Assembly: GCA_019113825.1 (NCBI GenBank) | Contig: DXGR01000042.1 | Location: 1-64,000, forward strand | From: Candidatus Stackebrandtia excrementipullorum | GTDB taxonomy: Bacteria > Actinomycetota > Actinomycetes > Mycobacteriales > Micromonosporaceae | Direction: 5' to 3' | Length of the DNA stretch: 64,000 bases | Part shown: positions 52,925 to 63,521 of the stretch, in pieces | Position numbering within the stretch: the first letter of the stretch is position 1 | How the letters are laid out: each line of letters opens with the position of its first letter | The notes under the pieces: model-generated | Seen by the model: only the letters and a program-made list of their open reading frames with translations | The model's database searches: none | What the model was told of the DNA's origin: nothing | Made by a program: the position numbers and the translations under genes

Positions 52925-54720
52925 GCGAAACCTCCCCAGTAGGCGGCCAGGCCGACCAACACGATGACGGCTACGCCGGCCAGTGCCGACAGCAGGTGTC
53001 GGGGCACCCCTGCCGTATGGGCTTGGGCCACCAGCGCCGCCATCGCGGACGTCGACCGCCCGACGCCTTCGACCGCGCCGTCGACGAGCCCGGTGTCCCC
53101 ACGCCGAACGGCCCGCGCCAGCCCACGCAACGGCCGCGTCACCAGGCGGTCCTGCACACCGTCGAAGCCGAAACCGTCGGCGGCGAAGGCTGCGGCCCGC
53201 CCGGTCACCGGGTCGACCGCCGGGTTCGCGCGCCATCGCCACCACATGCCGCCCGCTCCCAGCGCCGCCACGGCCAGTACCGGGACGGTCGGCCACACGT
53301 GAAGTTCGACGACGGCGACCGGACCGACGAACCCGGCCGCACCCAACAGGACGGTCGGTACGGACAACACGACCAGTGGGATCCACATCGCCGGTCCCGG
53401 ATCGTGTGGCCGGGCGGGGCTTCGGCGGTCGGCGAAAAACGTGCGGAGCCAAGCGCGCGTCGCATAGGCGGCGGTGATTCCGACGGTCACGATCCCCGCC
53501 CACAGCACGATGGTGCCCGCGGACGTGTCGGCTGCGGCGGCCGCCGCGAGAATGCCTTCCTTGCTCCAGAAACCCGACAGTGGCGGTAGACCCGCCAACG
53601 CCGCGAAGCCGAGCGTCATCGTCCAAAACGTCACCGGCGCGCCTCGCCGGAGACCGCCCATCCGGAACATCGCGTTACTCGCGACCATGTGAATGACAGC
53701 CCCGGCCCCCAAGAACAGCAACGCCTTGAACGCCGCATGGCTCAACAGATGGAACATGGCCGCGTCACCGGCGGCCACGGCGATCCCCGCGAACATGAAC
53801 GCCACCTGGCTGACCGTCGACCACGCCAACACCCGTTTCAGGTCGTCGGACGCCAACGCGGCCAACGCGGCGGTCACCATCGTGACGGCCGCGATCATCG
53901 CCAGAACCAACCCGAGGAGATCCGATGTAAACAAAGGCAGGAGCCGGTACAGGAGGTAGGCGCCGGCCGCCACCATGGTGGCGGCGTGGATGAGAGCCGA
54001 GACCGGAGTCGGTCCCGCCATCGCGTCGGGAAGCCAGGTGTGGAGCGGGAACTGGGCGCTCTTACCGATCGCGCCGGCCAGGATCGGCAGGCCCGCCGCC
54101 AACAGCACACCCGGGTCGGCCAACGGGATCGCCAACAGCAACGCGGTGATGTTGAACGTACCGAAGTGGACACCGAGTACGACGATCCCCAGCAACAGTC
54201 CGACGTCGCCGACCCGAGTGACCAAAAATGCCTTGACCGCGGCCGTCGGCGCCTCCCGAAGTCGACGGTCGTGCCCGATGAGGAGATACGAACAGGCGCC
54301 CATGACCTCCCACCCGACGAGCAGCAGGATCAGATCGTCGGCGGTGACCACCAGGAGCATCGCGGCGGTGAACAGACTCACCTGAGCCGCATAGGGCACG
54401 TAGCGTTCGTCGTCACGCAGATAAGCCGTCGAATACAGCTGCACCAGCCATGCGACCACGGTCACCGCGACCGCAACATAGGCGGCCACGGGCTCGGCGA
54501 TCAGGTTCGCTTCAACGACGATGTCGCCGAAATCGGCGAGTACACGGCGAGCCGACGCCGTCGTCCCGGCGACCGCCAATATCAGCGACGAGACCAGAGC
54601 AACACCGATACCGGTCAAGCCCAGGGCGGTCGCGGCCCGGCGCCGTCGCAGCGGCACCAGCAAACCCGCCAGGCCCGCAACCGCCGGAGCCAACGGAAGC
54701 AGCCAGATCACCTCGATCAC
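52921..54720 (-). CDS. nuoL2: NADH-quinone oxidoreductase subunit L-like protein (second set)
   Basis: 599 residues, GTG start overlapping the K-like stop. NuoL: VTVVAWLVQLYSTAYLRDDER, LLVGWEVMGACSYLLIGH with the Glu, AIGKSAQFPLHTWLPDAMAGPTPVSALIHAATMVAAGAY, and LKRVLAWSTVSQVAFMF. The C-terminal lateral helix region is shorter than in the copy at 58381-60294. Sequence differs clearly from that copy, so this is an old paralogue, not a recent duplication. Confidence 0.93.
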   Translation of the reverse strand: MIEVIWLLPLAPAVAGLAGLLVPLRRRRAATALGLTGIGVALVSSLILAVAGTTASARRVLADFGDIVVEANLIAEPVAAYVAVAVTVVAWLVQLYSTAYLRDDERYVPYAAQVSLFTAAMLLVVTADDLILLLVGWEVMGACSYLLIGHDRRLREAPTAAVKAFLVTRVGDVGLLLGIVVLGVHFGTFNITALLLAIPLADPGVLLAAGLPILAGAIGKSAQFPLHTWLPDAMAGPTPVSALIHAATMVAAGAYLLYRLLPLFTSDLLGLVLAMIAAVTMVTAALAALASDDLKRVLAWSTVSQVAFMFAGIAVAAGDAAMFHLLSHAAFKALLFLGAGAVIHMVASNAMFRMGGLRRGAPVTFWTMTLGFAALAGLPPLSGFWSKEGILAAAAAADTSAGTIVLWAGIVTVGITAAYATRAWLRTFFADRRSPARPHDPGPAMWIPLVVLSVPTVLLGAAGFVGPVAVVELHVWPTVPVLAVAALGAGGMWWRWRANPAVDPVTGRAAAFAADGFGFDGVQDRLVTRPLRGLARAVRRGDTGLVDGAVEGVGRSTSAMAALVAQAHTAGVPRHLLSALAGVAVIVLVGLAAYWGGFA

Positions 54721-55073
54721 GGCGCCTCCCCCGCTCGATCCGACATCGAAACGGAGCGTTCAACCGGCCCCTCGGTGTCGATGCCGTCGGTGTCGATGCT
54801 GCCGCGCAACCGATACAGCTTCAGGACAAGCGCCAAACCGACCCCCACCTCGGCGGCCGCAATAACGATGACGAACAACGCGAACGTCTGTCCCGTGTGC
54901 CCCGAGTCGCCGTGAAGAGGAGCGACGTCGGCGGTGATGAGCAACAGGTTTACCGCACCCAGCATGAGTTCGACGGCGGCCAACATCATGACCGCGTTGC
55001 GTCGCACCAGGACGCCGTAAACCCCCACACCGAACAGCAGACAGGCGAGGACGTACGGAATCACCGGATGCAC
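54717..55073 (-). CDS. nuoK2: NADH-quinone oxidoreductase subunit K-like protein (second set)
   Basis: 118 residues. Three helices of NuoK/MrpC type ([40 protein letters not shown], then FALFVIVIAAAEVGVGLALVL) with the conserved Glu residues in VELML and AAAEVGVG. A polar C-terminal tail of about 30 residues is extra compared with the copy at 60452. First gene of the second set, 170 bases downstream of nuoN, so it may share the nuo transcript or use a promoter in 55074-55243. Confidence 0.9.
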   Translation of the reverse strand: MHPVIPYVLACLLFGVGVYGVLVRRNAVMMLAAVELMLGAVNLLLITADVAPLHGDSGHTGQTFALFVIVIAAAEVGVGLALVLKLYRLRGSIDTDGIDTEGPVERSVSMSDRAGEAP

Positions 55074-55243
55074 TAGGCATCACCGGCCACACGGGTAAGC
55101 CACATGGCCCTATCTTGCCTTCTTCGACACCGATGTGGGGATCAGGGCGACGCCACCGATAGGCGACTCACCGCGAGCCGCCCCCCGAACACGCCGGTGG
55201 CCCGGGCGCCACACGGGCGCACCGGGCCACCGGTCACAACGAA

Positions 55244-56839
55244 CTACTGCGCCAAGAACTGTCCGGCGCCCTCAACGATGTTGAGGAGGAACTGCGGCGC
55301 GACGCCCAACAGGACGGTCGCGATGACACCCAGCGCCACCGCCGCACCGGTCATCGGACCGGGCAACGACACCGACGGGGCGTCGTCGACGGGCTGCTGC
55401 AACCACAGCAACACGACGACCTTCAAGTACGGGAACGCGAGGATCACGCTGGACAGAACACCGACGATCACCAGACCGGTCTGACCCGCCTCCAACGCCG
55501 ACGAGAACACCGCGAACTTGGCGGCGAACCCGGACGTGAGCGGAATACCGGCGAACGCCAGCATCAGCAGAGTAAAGATCAACGCGAACCGTGGCGAACG
55601 CTTCGCCAACCCGGCCCAACGCGACAGGTGCGTCGCCTCACCGGCGGAGTCACGCACCAGTGTCACCACCGCAAATGCGGCCAGGACGGTGAAGCCGTAG
55701 GCCACCAGGTAGAACAAGGTGGCACCGAGGGCCTGCCCCAGCGCGATGACACCGACCAGCAGGTAACCGGCGTTCGCGATCGACGAGTAGGCCAGCAGAC
55801 GCTTGATGTCGGTCTGCGTAACGGCCAGAATCGAACCGACCACCATCGTCGCGATCGCGACGGTGATCATGATCGGCTCCCAGTCCCAGGCCAGGCTTGT
55901 CCCATCGGGGTTACCGCTGTTGGCGAACGCCACGTTGAACACCCGCAGAAGTCCGCCGAAGGCGGCGACCTTCGTGCAGGCGGCCATCAAAGCGGTGATC
56001 GGGGTCGGCGCGCCGGTATAGACGTCGGGCGTCCACACGTGGAATGGAACGGCGGCGGCCTTGAACAGCAGCGCAACCGCCAAAAGTCCCAGGCCGGCCA
56101 GCAACAGCACCTGCGAGTTGCCGGATGCGGCCACCGCGGCGTTGATGTCGACCAGCTGCACCGAACCGGCGTAGCCGTATAGGAGCGCGACACCGTAGAT
56201 GAAGAACGCCGACGCGAAGGCTCCCAGGAGGAAGTACTTCATCGCCGCTTCCTGTGACAGCAGGCGCTTCCGCCGAGCCAGGCCGCACAGCATATACAGC
56301 GGCAGCGAGAACGCCTCCAGTGCGATGAAGAGCGTCAACAGGTCACCGGCGACGCAGAAGAGCATCATGCCGCCGATGGCGAACATTGTCAGCGGGAAGA
56401 CCTCGGTGAGGCCCTCCTTACGGGCCTGATCAACGTCTGCGCGGCTCCCTACGGGGACCGCGGCCTGCGCCACGAACGCGCCGCCGCTGGCGACACGACG
56501 CTCGGCGATCAACAGGATAGAGACCAATCCGAGCACCAGGATCGTTCCCATGAGGAACAGTCCCGGACCGTCGATGACGATCGAGTCGACTCGGCTTCCG
56601 TCTCCGGTGACCAGCGCCGGACGGTGGTCACCGACGTTGGGAATGATCATCACCAACGCGGCCAACAGGCCACCGGCGGCCAACGCCAACTGAACGATGT
56701 AGCGGTAGGCCTTGGGCACCAGGGCTTCAAGCAGAATCCCCAGGAAGGCGACCCCGAAGACGATCATCAGCGGGGCAAGCCCGACGTAATCGAGCGTCGG
56801 GAAGTTCATCTGCGTTTCAGCAAGAACCATGGTGGACAC
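55244..56839 (-). CDS. nuoN: NADH-quinone oxidoreductase subunit N
   Basis: 531 residues, GTG start with GGGAG eight bases upstream. About 14 helices: FCVAGDLLTLFIALEAFSLPLYMLCGLARRKRL, LLFKAAAVPFHVWTPDVYTGAPTPITALMAACTKVAAFG, and IKRLLAYSSIANAGYLLVGVIAL. Complete and normal in length for actinobacterial NuoN. Last gene of the main nuo operon; antiporter-like proton-pumping subunit. Confidence 0.95.
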   Translation of the reverse strand: MSTMVLAETQMNFPTLDYVGLAPLMIVFGVAFLGILLEALVPKAYRYIVQLALAAGGLLAALVMIIPNVGDHRPALVTGDGSRVDSIVIDGPGLFLMGTILVLGLVSILLIAERRVASGGAFVAQAAVPVGSRADVDQARKEGLTEVFPLTMFAIGGMMLFCVAGDLLTLFIALEAFSLPLYMLCGLARRKRLLSQEAAMKYFLLGAFASAFFIYGVALLYGYAGSVQLVDINAAVAASGNSQVLLLAGLGLLAVALLFKAAAVPFHVWTPDVYTGAPTPITALMAACTKVAAFGGLLRVFNVAFANSGNPDGTSLAWDWEPIMITVAIATMVVGSILAVTQTDIKRLLAYSSIANAGYLLVGVIALGQALGATLFYLVAYGFTVLAAFAVVTLVRDSAGEATHLSRWAGLAKRSPRFALIFTLLMLAFAGIPLTSGFAAKFAVFSSALEAGQTGLVIVGVLSSVILAFPYLKVVVLLWLQQPVDDAPSVSLPGPMTGAAVALGVIATVLLGVAPQFLLNIVEGAGQFLAQ

Positions 56840-58384
56840 TTAATTGTCTCCCGTCACGACCGAGTCGGCTGTGGGCACGGTGGGCGCCGGATCGGTGACA
56901 CCGACGAAGCCGAGGGTGCTTTCCACCGCGGGATTGATGATGTCGAGCACCGGCTGCGGGTACACACCGAGCACGAGGATCCCGACGACCAGCGGCGCCA
57001 CGACAAGCTTCTCCCTCACGTTGAGGTCCTTACGCATCGCGGGCAGCTCGACGAGCTTCGGGTTCACCGTGCCCTGCATGGTCCGCTGGTACATCCACAT
57101 GACGTACGCCGCGGCCAGGATGATCCCCACCACCGAGATGACGGCGACGGGCTTGTTCACCGAGAAGGTTCCGAGCATCACCAGGAACTCCGACACGAAC
57201 GGTGCCGTACCCGGCAACGCCAGTGAGGCCAGCCCCGCGATGAAGAAGGTTCCCGCCAGCAACGGCAGAGCCTTACCGGCACCACCGAAGTCGGCGATCG
57301 CCGACGAACCGCGGCGGGCCGCCAACATACCGACCACGATGAACAACAGACCGGTCGCGAGACCGTGGTTGACCATGTAAAGGACGGCGCCGGTCCCGGA
57401 CTGTGTGGTGAACGCGAAGATCCCCACACCGATGAAACCGAAGTGTGCGATCGACGTGTAGGCGACAAGGCGTCGCAGGTCCGTCTGTCCGATCGCGACG
57501 AGCGCACCGTAGATGACACCGACCAACGCCAAGGCAATGGCCAACGGAGCGAACGTCTTCGACGCGTCGGGGAACAACGGCAGGCAGTAGCGCAGGATCG
57601 CGAACGTACCGATCTTGTCCATGACGCCTACGAGCAGCGCGGCAACCCCGGCGGGTGCGGCGCCACCGGCGTCGGGAAGCCAGGTGTGGAAGGGGAAGAA
57701 CGGGGCTTTGATCGCGAACGCGGCGAAGAAACCGAGGAACAGCCAGTTCTGCAGTCCCGTATCGAGGGGTTCGCCGTCGACGAGCGCCTGCCAGTCGAGC
57801 ACGCCGCCACTGGCGACCCACAGACCGATCAGCGCCGCCAGCAACACCATGCCACCCAGCAGCGAGTACAGGAAGAACTTCACGGCCGCGTACTGACGCC
57901 GTGCACCTCCATACGAGCCGATGAGGAAGTACATCGGCACCAGCATCACTTCGAAGAAGATGTAGAACAGCAACACGTTCGAAGCGATGAAGGTCCCGAT
58001 CATGGTCGCCTGCAGCACCAACAGCAGCGCGAAGAACGTCGGAACGTTACGTTTTTCGTTGTCGGCGTCGTTCCAGGACGCGCCGATCACGATGGGGGTC
58101 AACAAGGCGGTCAACGCGACCATGACCAACGCGATGCCGTCGACACCGAAGGCCAGGTTCAGGCCCCAGTCCGGCACCCACGAGTAGTGCTCGTTGAACT
58201 GGAGACCGGACGCACCCGTATCGAACTGGATGGTCACGATCGCGGCGATCACCAACACCGCCAGGGAGAAGCCCAAGGCGATGAACTTCGCCTGCCGGGG
58301 CTTGCCCTTGGGTACGGCGGCGGTGACCAGCGCCCCTATCAGGGGCACCACGATCAGTGCCGAAAGGAACGGAAACGAGCTCAC
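56840..58384 (-). CDS. nuoM: NADH-quinone oxidoreductase subunit M
   Basis: 514 residues from the GTG at 58384 (GTGA overlap with nuoL); the 904-residue track ORF runs upstream in a shadow frame. NuoM: AFGVDGIALVMVALTALLTP, FFEVMLVPMYFLIGSYGG, AIKAPFFPFHTWLPDAGGAAPAGVAALLVGVMDKIGTFAILRY, LRRLVAYTSIAHFGFIGVG. About 14 helices. Proton-pumping membrane-arm subunit. Confidence 0.95.
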   Translation of the reverse strand: MSSFPFLSALIVVPLIGALVTAAVPKGKPRQAKFIALGFSLAVLVIAAIVTIQFDTGASGLQFNEHYSWVPDWGLNLAFGVDGIALVMVALTALLTPIVIGASWNDADNEKRNVPTFFALLLVLQATMIGTFIASNVLLFYIFFEVMLVPMYFLIGSYGGARRQYAAVKFFLYSLLGGMVLLAALIGLWVASGGVLDWQALVDGEPLDTGLQNWLFLGFFAAFAIKAPFFPFHTWLPDAGGAAPAGVAALLVGVMDKIGTFAILRYCLPLFPDASKTFAPLAIALALVGVIYGALVAIGQTDLRRLVAYTSIAHFGFIGVGIFAFTTQSGTGAVLYMVNHGLATGLLFIVVGMLAARRGSSAIADFGGAGKALPLLAGTFFIAGLASLALPGTAPFVSEFLVMLGTFSVNKPVAVISVVGIILAAAYVMWMYQRTMQGTVNPKLVELPAMRKDLNVREKLVVAPLVVGILVLGVYPQPVLDIINPAVESTLGFVGVTDPAPTVPTADSVVTGDN

Positions 58385-60294
58385 CCGAACGTCACCACCA
58401 ACAAGGCCGCCACCACTACGACAGCGCCAGACAAAATGGACAAAGCGTAACTGCGGACGTAACCGGTCTGAGCTCGACGCAAGCGCGCAGACCCACCGCC
58501 GACCGCGGCGGCCAAACCGTTGACGATTCCGTCGACACCCCGGTTGTCCACCCACACCAGTGCACGGGTGAGCAGCCTTCCGGGAAGTTCGATGACCAGT
58601 TCGTTGAACCGGTCTGCGTACAGGTTCTGGCGCGCGGCTTGAACGATCGGGCTGCGAGCCGGCTGCTCCTCCAGCGCGGTACCGCGGCGGAACAGCAGGA
58701 CTGCGATCACGATGCCCAAGACGACCAGGGCCATCGTCAGGCCGGTCGCGGTCAAGTGGGACATCTTCTCCTCGTGCGCCACTTGGGTGCCGAAGACCGG
58801 CGTCAACCAGTCGACAACGGACGTCGCCATGAGCCCACCGGCGGCAACCGACCCAACGGCCAGGATCACCAACGGAACCACCATGATCGGCGGCGACTCG
58901 TGTGGACGCTTGATGTCGTCGGTCCACCGCTTCGGGCCGTGGAACGTGAGGATGAACAGGCGTGTCATGTAGAAGGCGGTCAGACCGGCACCCAACAGTG
59001 CGGCGCCGCCGAAGATCCAACCTTTCCAACCGTCCTGGTTGAACGCGGCCAGGATGATCGGGTCCTTCGTGAAGAAGCCGGACAACGGAGGCAGACCGAT
59101 GATCGCCAGGTAGCCGAGACCAAAGGTCGCCCAGGTCCACGGCATCAGCTTCCACAGGCCACCGAACCGGCGAATGTCGACCTGATCGTTCATGCCGTGC
59201 ATGACCGAACCGGCGCCCAGGAACAGGCCCGCCTTGAAGAAACCGTGAGCCAACAGGTGGATGATGCCCAGCGCGTAGGCCGCGCCGCCCAGCCCGACGG
59301 CCAGGAACATGTACCCGATCTGAGAGACCGTCGAGTACGCCAGGACTCGTTTGATGTCGTCCTTCGCGCAACCGATGATGCATCCGATGAGAAGGGTCAA
59401 AGCACCGATGCAGACCACGACGAGCTGCGCGGTTTCGTTGGCCGAGAAGATCGCGTGCGACCGGGCGATGAGGTAGACGCCCGCGGTCACCATGGTCGCG
59501 GCGTGAATCAGGGCCGACACCGGGGTCGGGCCTTCCATCGCGTCGGGAAGCCACGTCTGGAGCGGGAACTGGCCGGACTTACCGCATGCACCGACCAGCA
59601 GGAACAGCCCGATGGCCAGCACCGTACCCGAGGCGAGGTTGCCGGCGAGTGTTCCGTTGAACACGACCTGGAAGTCGGTCGATCCGAACGCGACGAACAT
59701 CAGGAAGATCGCGATGAGGAATCCCGCGTCACCGACACGGTTGATCAGGAACGCCTTCTTACCGGCTGTCGCCGCGCTCGGCCGCGTGTACCAGAAGGAG
59801 ATGAGCAGATAGGAGGCGACACCGACGCCTTCCCAGCCTACGAACATCATCACGTAGTTGTTGCCCAGGACGAGCAGCAACATGGCGGCGACGAAGAGGT
59901 TGAAGAACGCGAAGAAGCGTCGCCGACCCTCGTCGTGTGCCATGTAGCCGATCGCGTACACGTGGATCAACAGACCCACGCCGGTGATCAACAGGACGAA
60001 CACCGCGCTGAGTGGGTCGAACAGCAACCCGGCGTTCACGTTCAGACTTCCGGTGTCTATGAACGTGAACAGGTTGAGCAGCGCGGAACGGGAGTCGTCG
60101 GGCATGCCCGACAGTTGCAGGAAGTAGACCACGCCGAGCGCGAACGCCGCACCGACGGTCGCGGTACCCAGCAGGTGGCCCCATCGGTCGGCGCGCTTTC
60201 CGAGCAGCAGCAGGATCGCGGCGCCCGCCAGCGGCAGGGCGATCAGCAGCCACATCGACGAAAGAGCACCGGTGGCCGGAGCGAATTCGGTCAC
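58381..60294 (-). CDS. nuoL: NADH-quinone oxidoreductase subunit L
   Basis: 637 residues. NuoL: VTGVGLLIHVYAIGYMAHDEGRRRFF, MFVGWEGVGVASYLLISFWYT, ACGKSGQFPLQTWLPDAMEGPTPVSALIHAATMVTAGVYLIAR, IKRVLAYSTVSQIGYMFL. The long C-terminus includes the lateral helix region. GTG start with GAGGG upstream. Distal proton-pumping subunit of complex I. About 157 bases separate it from nuoK. Confidence 0.96.
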   Translation of the reverse strand: MTEFAPATGALSSMWLLIALPLAGAAILLLLGKRADRWGHLLGTATVGAAFALGVVYFLQLSGMPDDSRSALLNLFTFIDTGSLNVNAGLLFDPLSAVFVLLITGVGLLIHVYAIGYMAHDEGRRRFFAFFNLFVAAMLLLVLGNNYVMMFVGWEGVGVASYLLISFWYTRPSAATAGKKAFLINRVGDAGFLIAIFLMFVAFGSTDFQVVFNGTLAGNLASGTVLAIGLFLLVGACGKSGQFPLQTWLPDAMEGPTPVSALIHAATMVTAGVYLIARSHAIFSANETAQLVVVCIGALTLLIGCIIGCAKDDIKRVLAYSTVSQIGYMFLAVGLGGAAYALGIIHLLAHGFFKAGLFLGAGSVMHGMNDQVDIRRFGGLWKLMPWTWATFGLGYLAIIGLPPLSGFFTKDPIILAAFNQDGWKGWIFGGAALLGAGLTAFYMTRLFILTFHGPKRWTDDIKRPHESPPIMVVPLVILAVGSVAAGGLMATSVVDWLTPVFGTQVAHEEKMSHLTATGLTMALVVLGIVIAVLLFRRGTALEEQPARSPIVQAARQNLYADRFNELVIELPGRLLTRALVWVDNRGVDGIVNGLAAAVGGGSARLRRAQTGYVRSYALSILSGAVVVVAALLVVTFG

Positions 60295-60451
60295 GGTTAT
60301 GCCCTCACTGTGCTGGCCGAGCGGCCGTCGACGGTTTCGGTTGTCCCGCGCGCCGTGCCCGGGGGCGAGACGGACACGTCCTCGCCCGCATGACGACGGC
60401 GGTGAAGGGCACCAGCAGGTACGGACACACCAAACTCCAAGCAGGACAACA

Positions 60452-60751
60452 TTAGTACTTAAGCAGGTTGACGTCGTCGACCGACGACGAGTTGCGGGAT
60501 CGGAAAATGGCCATGATGATCGCCAAACCGATGACCACCTCGGCAGCGGCCACCACCATGACGAAGAACGCGATCATCTGACCGTCAAGGTTCCCGTTGA
60601 TCCGGGAGAAGGTCACCAGCGTCAAGTTGGCCGCGTTGAGCATCAACTCGATGCACATGAACACGATGATGGCGTTGCGGCGCACCAGGACACCGATAGC
60701 GCCGATCGTGAACAGTGCCGCAGCCAGGACCAGATAATAGGTGGGGTTCAC
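60452..60751 (-). CDS. nuoK: NADH-quinone oxidoreductase subunit K
   Basis: 99 residues, the canonical length. Three helices with both conserved glutamates ([37 protein letters not shown]) and the conserved RRNAI turn. GTGA overlap with nuoJ. Small membrane subunit on the proton pathway between the peripheral and antiporter-like parts. Confidence 0.96.
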   Translation of the reverse strand: MNPTYYLVLAAALFTIGAIGVLVRRNAIIVFMCIELMLNAANLTLVTFSRINGNLDGQMIAFFVMVVAAAEVVIGLAIIMAIFRSRNSSSVDDVNLLKY

Positions 60752-61545
60752 CGACGGTCCCCTTTCTTACCCTCGGTGCGCTTGGGGGCGATCTCGGACG
60801 GCTCCAACTGCCGCATGGGCACCACCCGACTGAGGCTGCCTTCGGCTTCGGTTCCGTCGGGCAACAACGCCGGGGTGGCAACCGAGTCCGAGGTGGCGAA
60901 CACTCCGGGGCCGGCCTTCGGGCCGGGGTAGTTGCCTTCGGCGAACCGTTCCCTGGAGAAGTCCTTCTGTGTCTTGCGTTCGGAGGCGGGCTTCTCCACG
61001 TGTGCCAGCAAGAGCGCGCCGACGGCGGCGACCATCAGAAGTACCGCGGTCACCTCAAAGGCGAACAGGTAGCGGGTGAACAGCAGCTCGGCGAGACCTT
61101 CGACGTTGCCGCCGGCGTTGGCCTCCTCCAGCCCCGCGGGGGTGACCGCTCCCAGGCCACGGGCGAGCCCGGAGCCCAGCAGCACGGCGAGAGCCACACC
61201 GAGTCCGATGGCCGCCAGACGCTGCCCACGTAGGGTTTCCACAAGGGAGTCTGTCGAGTCGCGTCCGGCCAGCATGATCACGAAGAGGAACAACATCATG
61301 ATGGCGCCGGTGTAAACGATCATCTGCACGAAGCCGATGAACACACCTTCCTGCAGCATGTACAGGACGCCCAACGACATCATGGTGCACGCCAACAGGA
61401 GTGCCGAGTGAATGGCGTTGCGGGCCAGGACCATACCGATCCCACCGGCCAACGCCAGCGGAGCCAGGATCCAGAAGACGGCCGCCTGCCCGACGGTGGC
61501 TTCGGTGTTGGCCAGCAGGTCGCCGGCCTGAGCCAGAATCGTCAC
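60748..61545 (-). CDS. nuoJ: NADH-quinone oxidoreductase subunit J
   Basis: 265 residues. Five helices in the first 180 residues ([77 protein letters not shown]). The conserved [14 protein letters not shown] block is evident. A charged C-terminal tail of about 80 residues is typical for actinobacterial NuoJ. GTGA overlaps at both ends. Confidence 0.95.
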   Translation of the reverse strand: MTILAQAGDLLANTEATVGQAAVFWILAPLALAGGIGMVLARNAIHSALLLACTMMSLGVLYMLQEGVFIGFVQMIVYTGAIMMLFLFVIMLAGRDSTDSLVETLRGQRLAAIGLGVALAVLLGSGLARGLGAVTPAGLEEANAGGNVEGLAELLFTRYLFAFEVTAVLLMVAAVGALLLAHVEKPASERKTQKDFSRERFAEGNYPGPKAGPGVFATSDSVATPALLPDGTEAEGSLSRVVPMRQLEPSEIAPKRTEGKKGDRR

Positions 61546-62099
61546 GGGGCCTCCCGCTCTGCACGCTCACTGGGCGAATATTCGGCGCCGAGAGAGGACC
61601 CGGGATTGTCCACGCCACTGACGTAGTAATCCTTTTCGGAATCACCCAACCGCATCGGGTGCGGCGGTTCCTCCATGCCCTCCAGCATCGGCGCGAGCAA
61701 CTGCTCCTTCGTGAAGATCAGTTCACGACGATCGTCGGAGGCCAGCTCGTACTCGTTACTCATGGTCAGCGAACGCGTCGGACACGCCTCGATGCACAAT
61801 CCGCAGAAGATGCAGCGCGAATAGTTGATCTGATAGTCCTTGGCGTACCGCTCACCGGGCGAATAACGCGCGTTCACGGTGTTGTCGGCACCCTGAACGA
61901 AGATCGCGTCGGCCGGGCAGGCCCAGGCGCACAGCTCGCAGCCGATGCACTTCTCCAAACCGTCGGGATGACGGTTGAGGATGTGGCGGCCGTGGTAGCG
62001 CGGCGCGGTGGCGTCGCGCACTTCCGGGTATTTGACGGTGACGGTCTTCTTGAACATGTGCGAAAACGTCACGCCGAAACCCTTGACGGAGTCAAACAC
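61542..62099 (-). CDS. nuoI: NADH-quinone oxidoreductase subunit I (2x 4Fe-4S)
   Basis: 185 residues. Two ferredoxin motifs, [12 protein letters not shown] and [12 protein letters not shown], hold clusters N6a and N6b that pass electrons toward the quinone site. The flanking [14 protein letters not shown] and [25 protein letters not shown] segments are typical. GTG start two bases after the nuoH stop. Attached to the membrane arm on the cytoplasmic side. Confidence 0.97.
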   Translation of the reverse strand: MFDSVKGFGVTFSHMFKKTVTVKYPEVRDATAPRYHGRHILNRHPDGLEKCIGCELCAWACPADAIFVQGADNTVNARYSPGERYAKDYQINYSRCIFCGLCIEACPTRSLTMSNEYELASDDRRELIFTKEQLLAPMLEGMEEPPHPMRLGDSEKDYYVSGVDNPGSSLGAEYSPSERAEREAP

Positions 62100-62101
62100 G
62101 G

Positions 62102-63442
62102 CTATCCCTCCTTTCCGGCAGAGTTGTCGGCGGAGCCTCCGTCGACGGAAACGGTTTCGCGTTCAGCGGAGATCTCCTTGATCCGCGACGACGGCGGAAC
62201 CTCCAGGTCCAGCGGCGGTACCGGGAAGCCGCCCATGCCCACATCGGGCTTGGCGGGTTCCTTGTATTCCTTGCGCATCGGCCAGTACAGCAGGCACAGC
62301 ACCGCGACAAGCAGGCCGCCGCCGAGGAGACCGATCCAGGCCGCGGAGAAGGTCGGCTGGTCCATCGCCAAACGGATCGCCGCCAGGACCATCACCCACA
62401 CGAGGCTGCCCGGCACGAGGACCTTCCAACCCAGACGCATGAACTGGTCGTAGCGGAACCGCGGGAGCGTACCCCGCAGCCAGACGAACACGAACAGCAT
62501 CACGAGGAGCTTGCCGAAGAACCACACCAGTGGCATGTATCCCTCGTTGGCTCCCGGCCACCAGCTATCGGGGAACGGAGCCGTCCAACCACCCAGGAAG
62601 AGGGTGATGCCCAGTGCGGACATCGTGATGATGTTGATGTATTCGGCGAGGAAGAACAACGCGTACTTCAGCGACGAGTACTCGGTCATGAAGCCGGCCA
62701 CCAACTCCGACTCCGCCTCCGGCAGGTCGAAGGGCGCACGGTTGGTTTCACCGACGATCGAGATCACGAACACGATGAAGCTCGGGAACAGGATCAGCGC
62801 ATACCAGCCCGGCAGCGTGAACGAGAAATCCCCGATGGTCATCTCGGGGCCGCTTCGCTGCGCTTCGACGATGCCACTGGTCGACAGCGTTCCCGCGGTG
62901 AGAAACACCGCCAACACCGACAGACCCATCCCGATTTCGTACGAGATGACCTGTGCGGCGGCACGCAGCGAACCGAGAAGGCTGTAAGTGGAGCCGGAAG
63001 CCCAACCACCGAGAACGACACCGTAGACACCGACGGCCGACGTCGCCAGAATCAGCAGGACGGCCACCGGGAAGTCGGTCAGCTGAAGCGGTGTCGCGAC
63101 ACCGAACATGTTGACGACGGGCCCCAGAGGGATGACCGAGAAGGCCGTGAACGCACACACCGTCATGATCATCGGTGCCAGGACGAACACGACCTTGCTG
63201 GCGGTTCGAGGCGTCAAGTCCTCTTTAAACGCCAACTTCAGACCGTCGGCCAAACTCTGCAACAGCCCGAACGGGCCGTGACGGTTGGGGCCGGGACGTA
63301 CCTGCATCCGGGCCACGACCCGTCGCTCATACCAAATGGTGAACAACACCAGCAGGACGAGCATGATGAAGATGGCCAGGGCTTTAACCCCGATCAGCCA
63401 CCACGGGTCCTGCCCGAAGGCATCGAGAGTGTCAGTCATCAT
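62102..63442 (-). CDS. nuoH: NADH-quinone oxidoreductase subunit H
   Basis: 446 residues from the ATG at 63442 (a second ATG follows directly); the track ORF to 63685 is an extension. Eight helices with the NuoH hallmarks [62 protein letters not shown] and [12 protein letters not shown]-like [16 protein letters not shown]. The C-terminal about 60 residues are a polar extension seen in Actinobacteria. It forms the quinone-binding interface. Confidence 0.96.
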   Translation of the reverse strand: MMTDTLDAFGQDPWWLIGVKALAIFIMLVLLVLFTIWYERRVVARMQVRPGPNRHGPFGLLQSLADGLKLAFKEDLTPRTASKVVFVLAPMIMTVCAFTAFSVIPLGPVVNMFGVATPLQLTDFPVAVLLILATSAVGVYGVVLGGWASGSTYSLLGSLRAAAQVISYEIGMGLSVLAVFLTAGTLSTSGIVEAQRSGPEMTIGDFSFTLPGWYALILFPSFIVFVISIVGETNRAPFDLPEAESELVAGFMTEYSSLKYALFFLAEYINIITMSALGITLFLGGWTAPFPDSWWPGANEGYMPLVWFFGKLLVMLFVFVWLRGTLPRFRYDQFMRLGWKVLVPGSLVWVMVLAAIRLAMDQPTFSAAWIGLLGGGLLVAVLCLLYWPMRKEYKEPAKPDVGMGGFPVPPLDLEVPPSSRIKEISAERETVSVDGGSADNSAGKEG

Positions 63443-63521
63443 CGGGCTTCTTCTCCCACAGTTGTGAACCGGCGAGGGAGCGCGGGGGCGGCGCAGCCGA
63501 CTCGCTGAGACAACACGGCCG

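Noticed and set aside
51467-53626. 719-residue ORF in the track
   Set aside because: Only the part from 52924 is the NuoM-like protein; the rest is a shadow of the NuoL-like gene.
56840-59554. 904-residue ORF in the track
   Set aside because: Only its last 514 codons are nuoM; the first part is the antisense-like shadow of nuoL.
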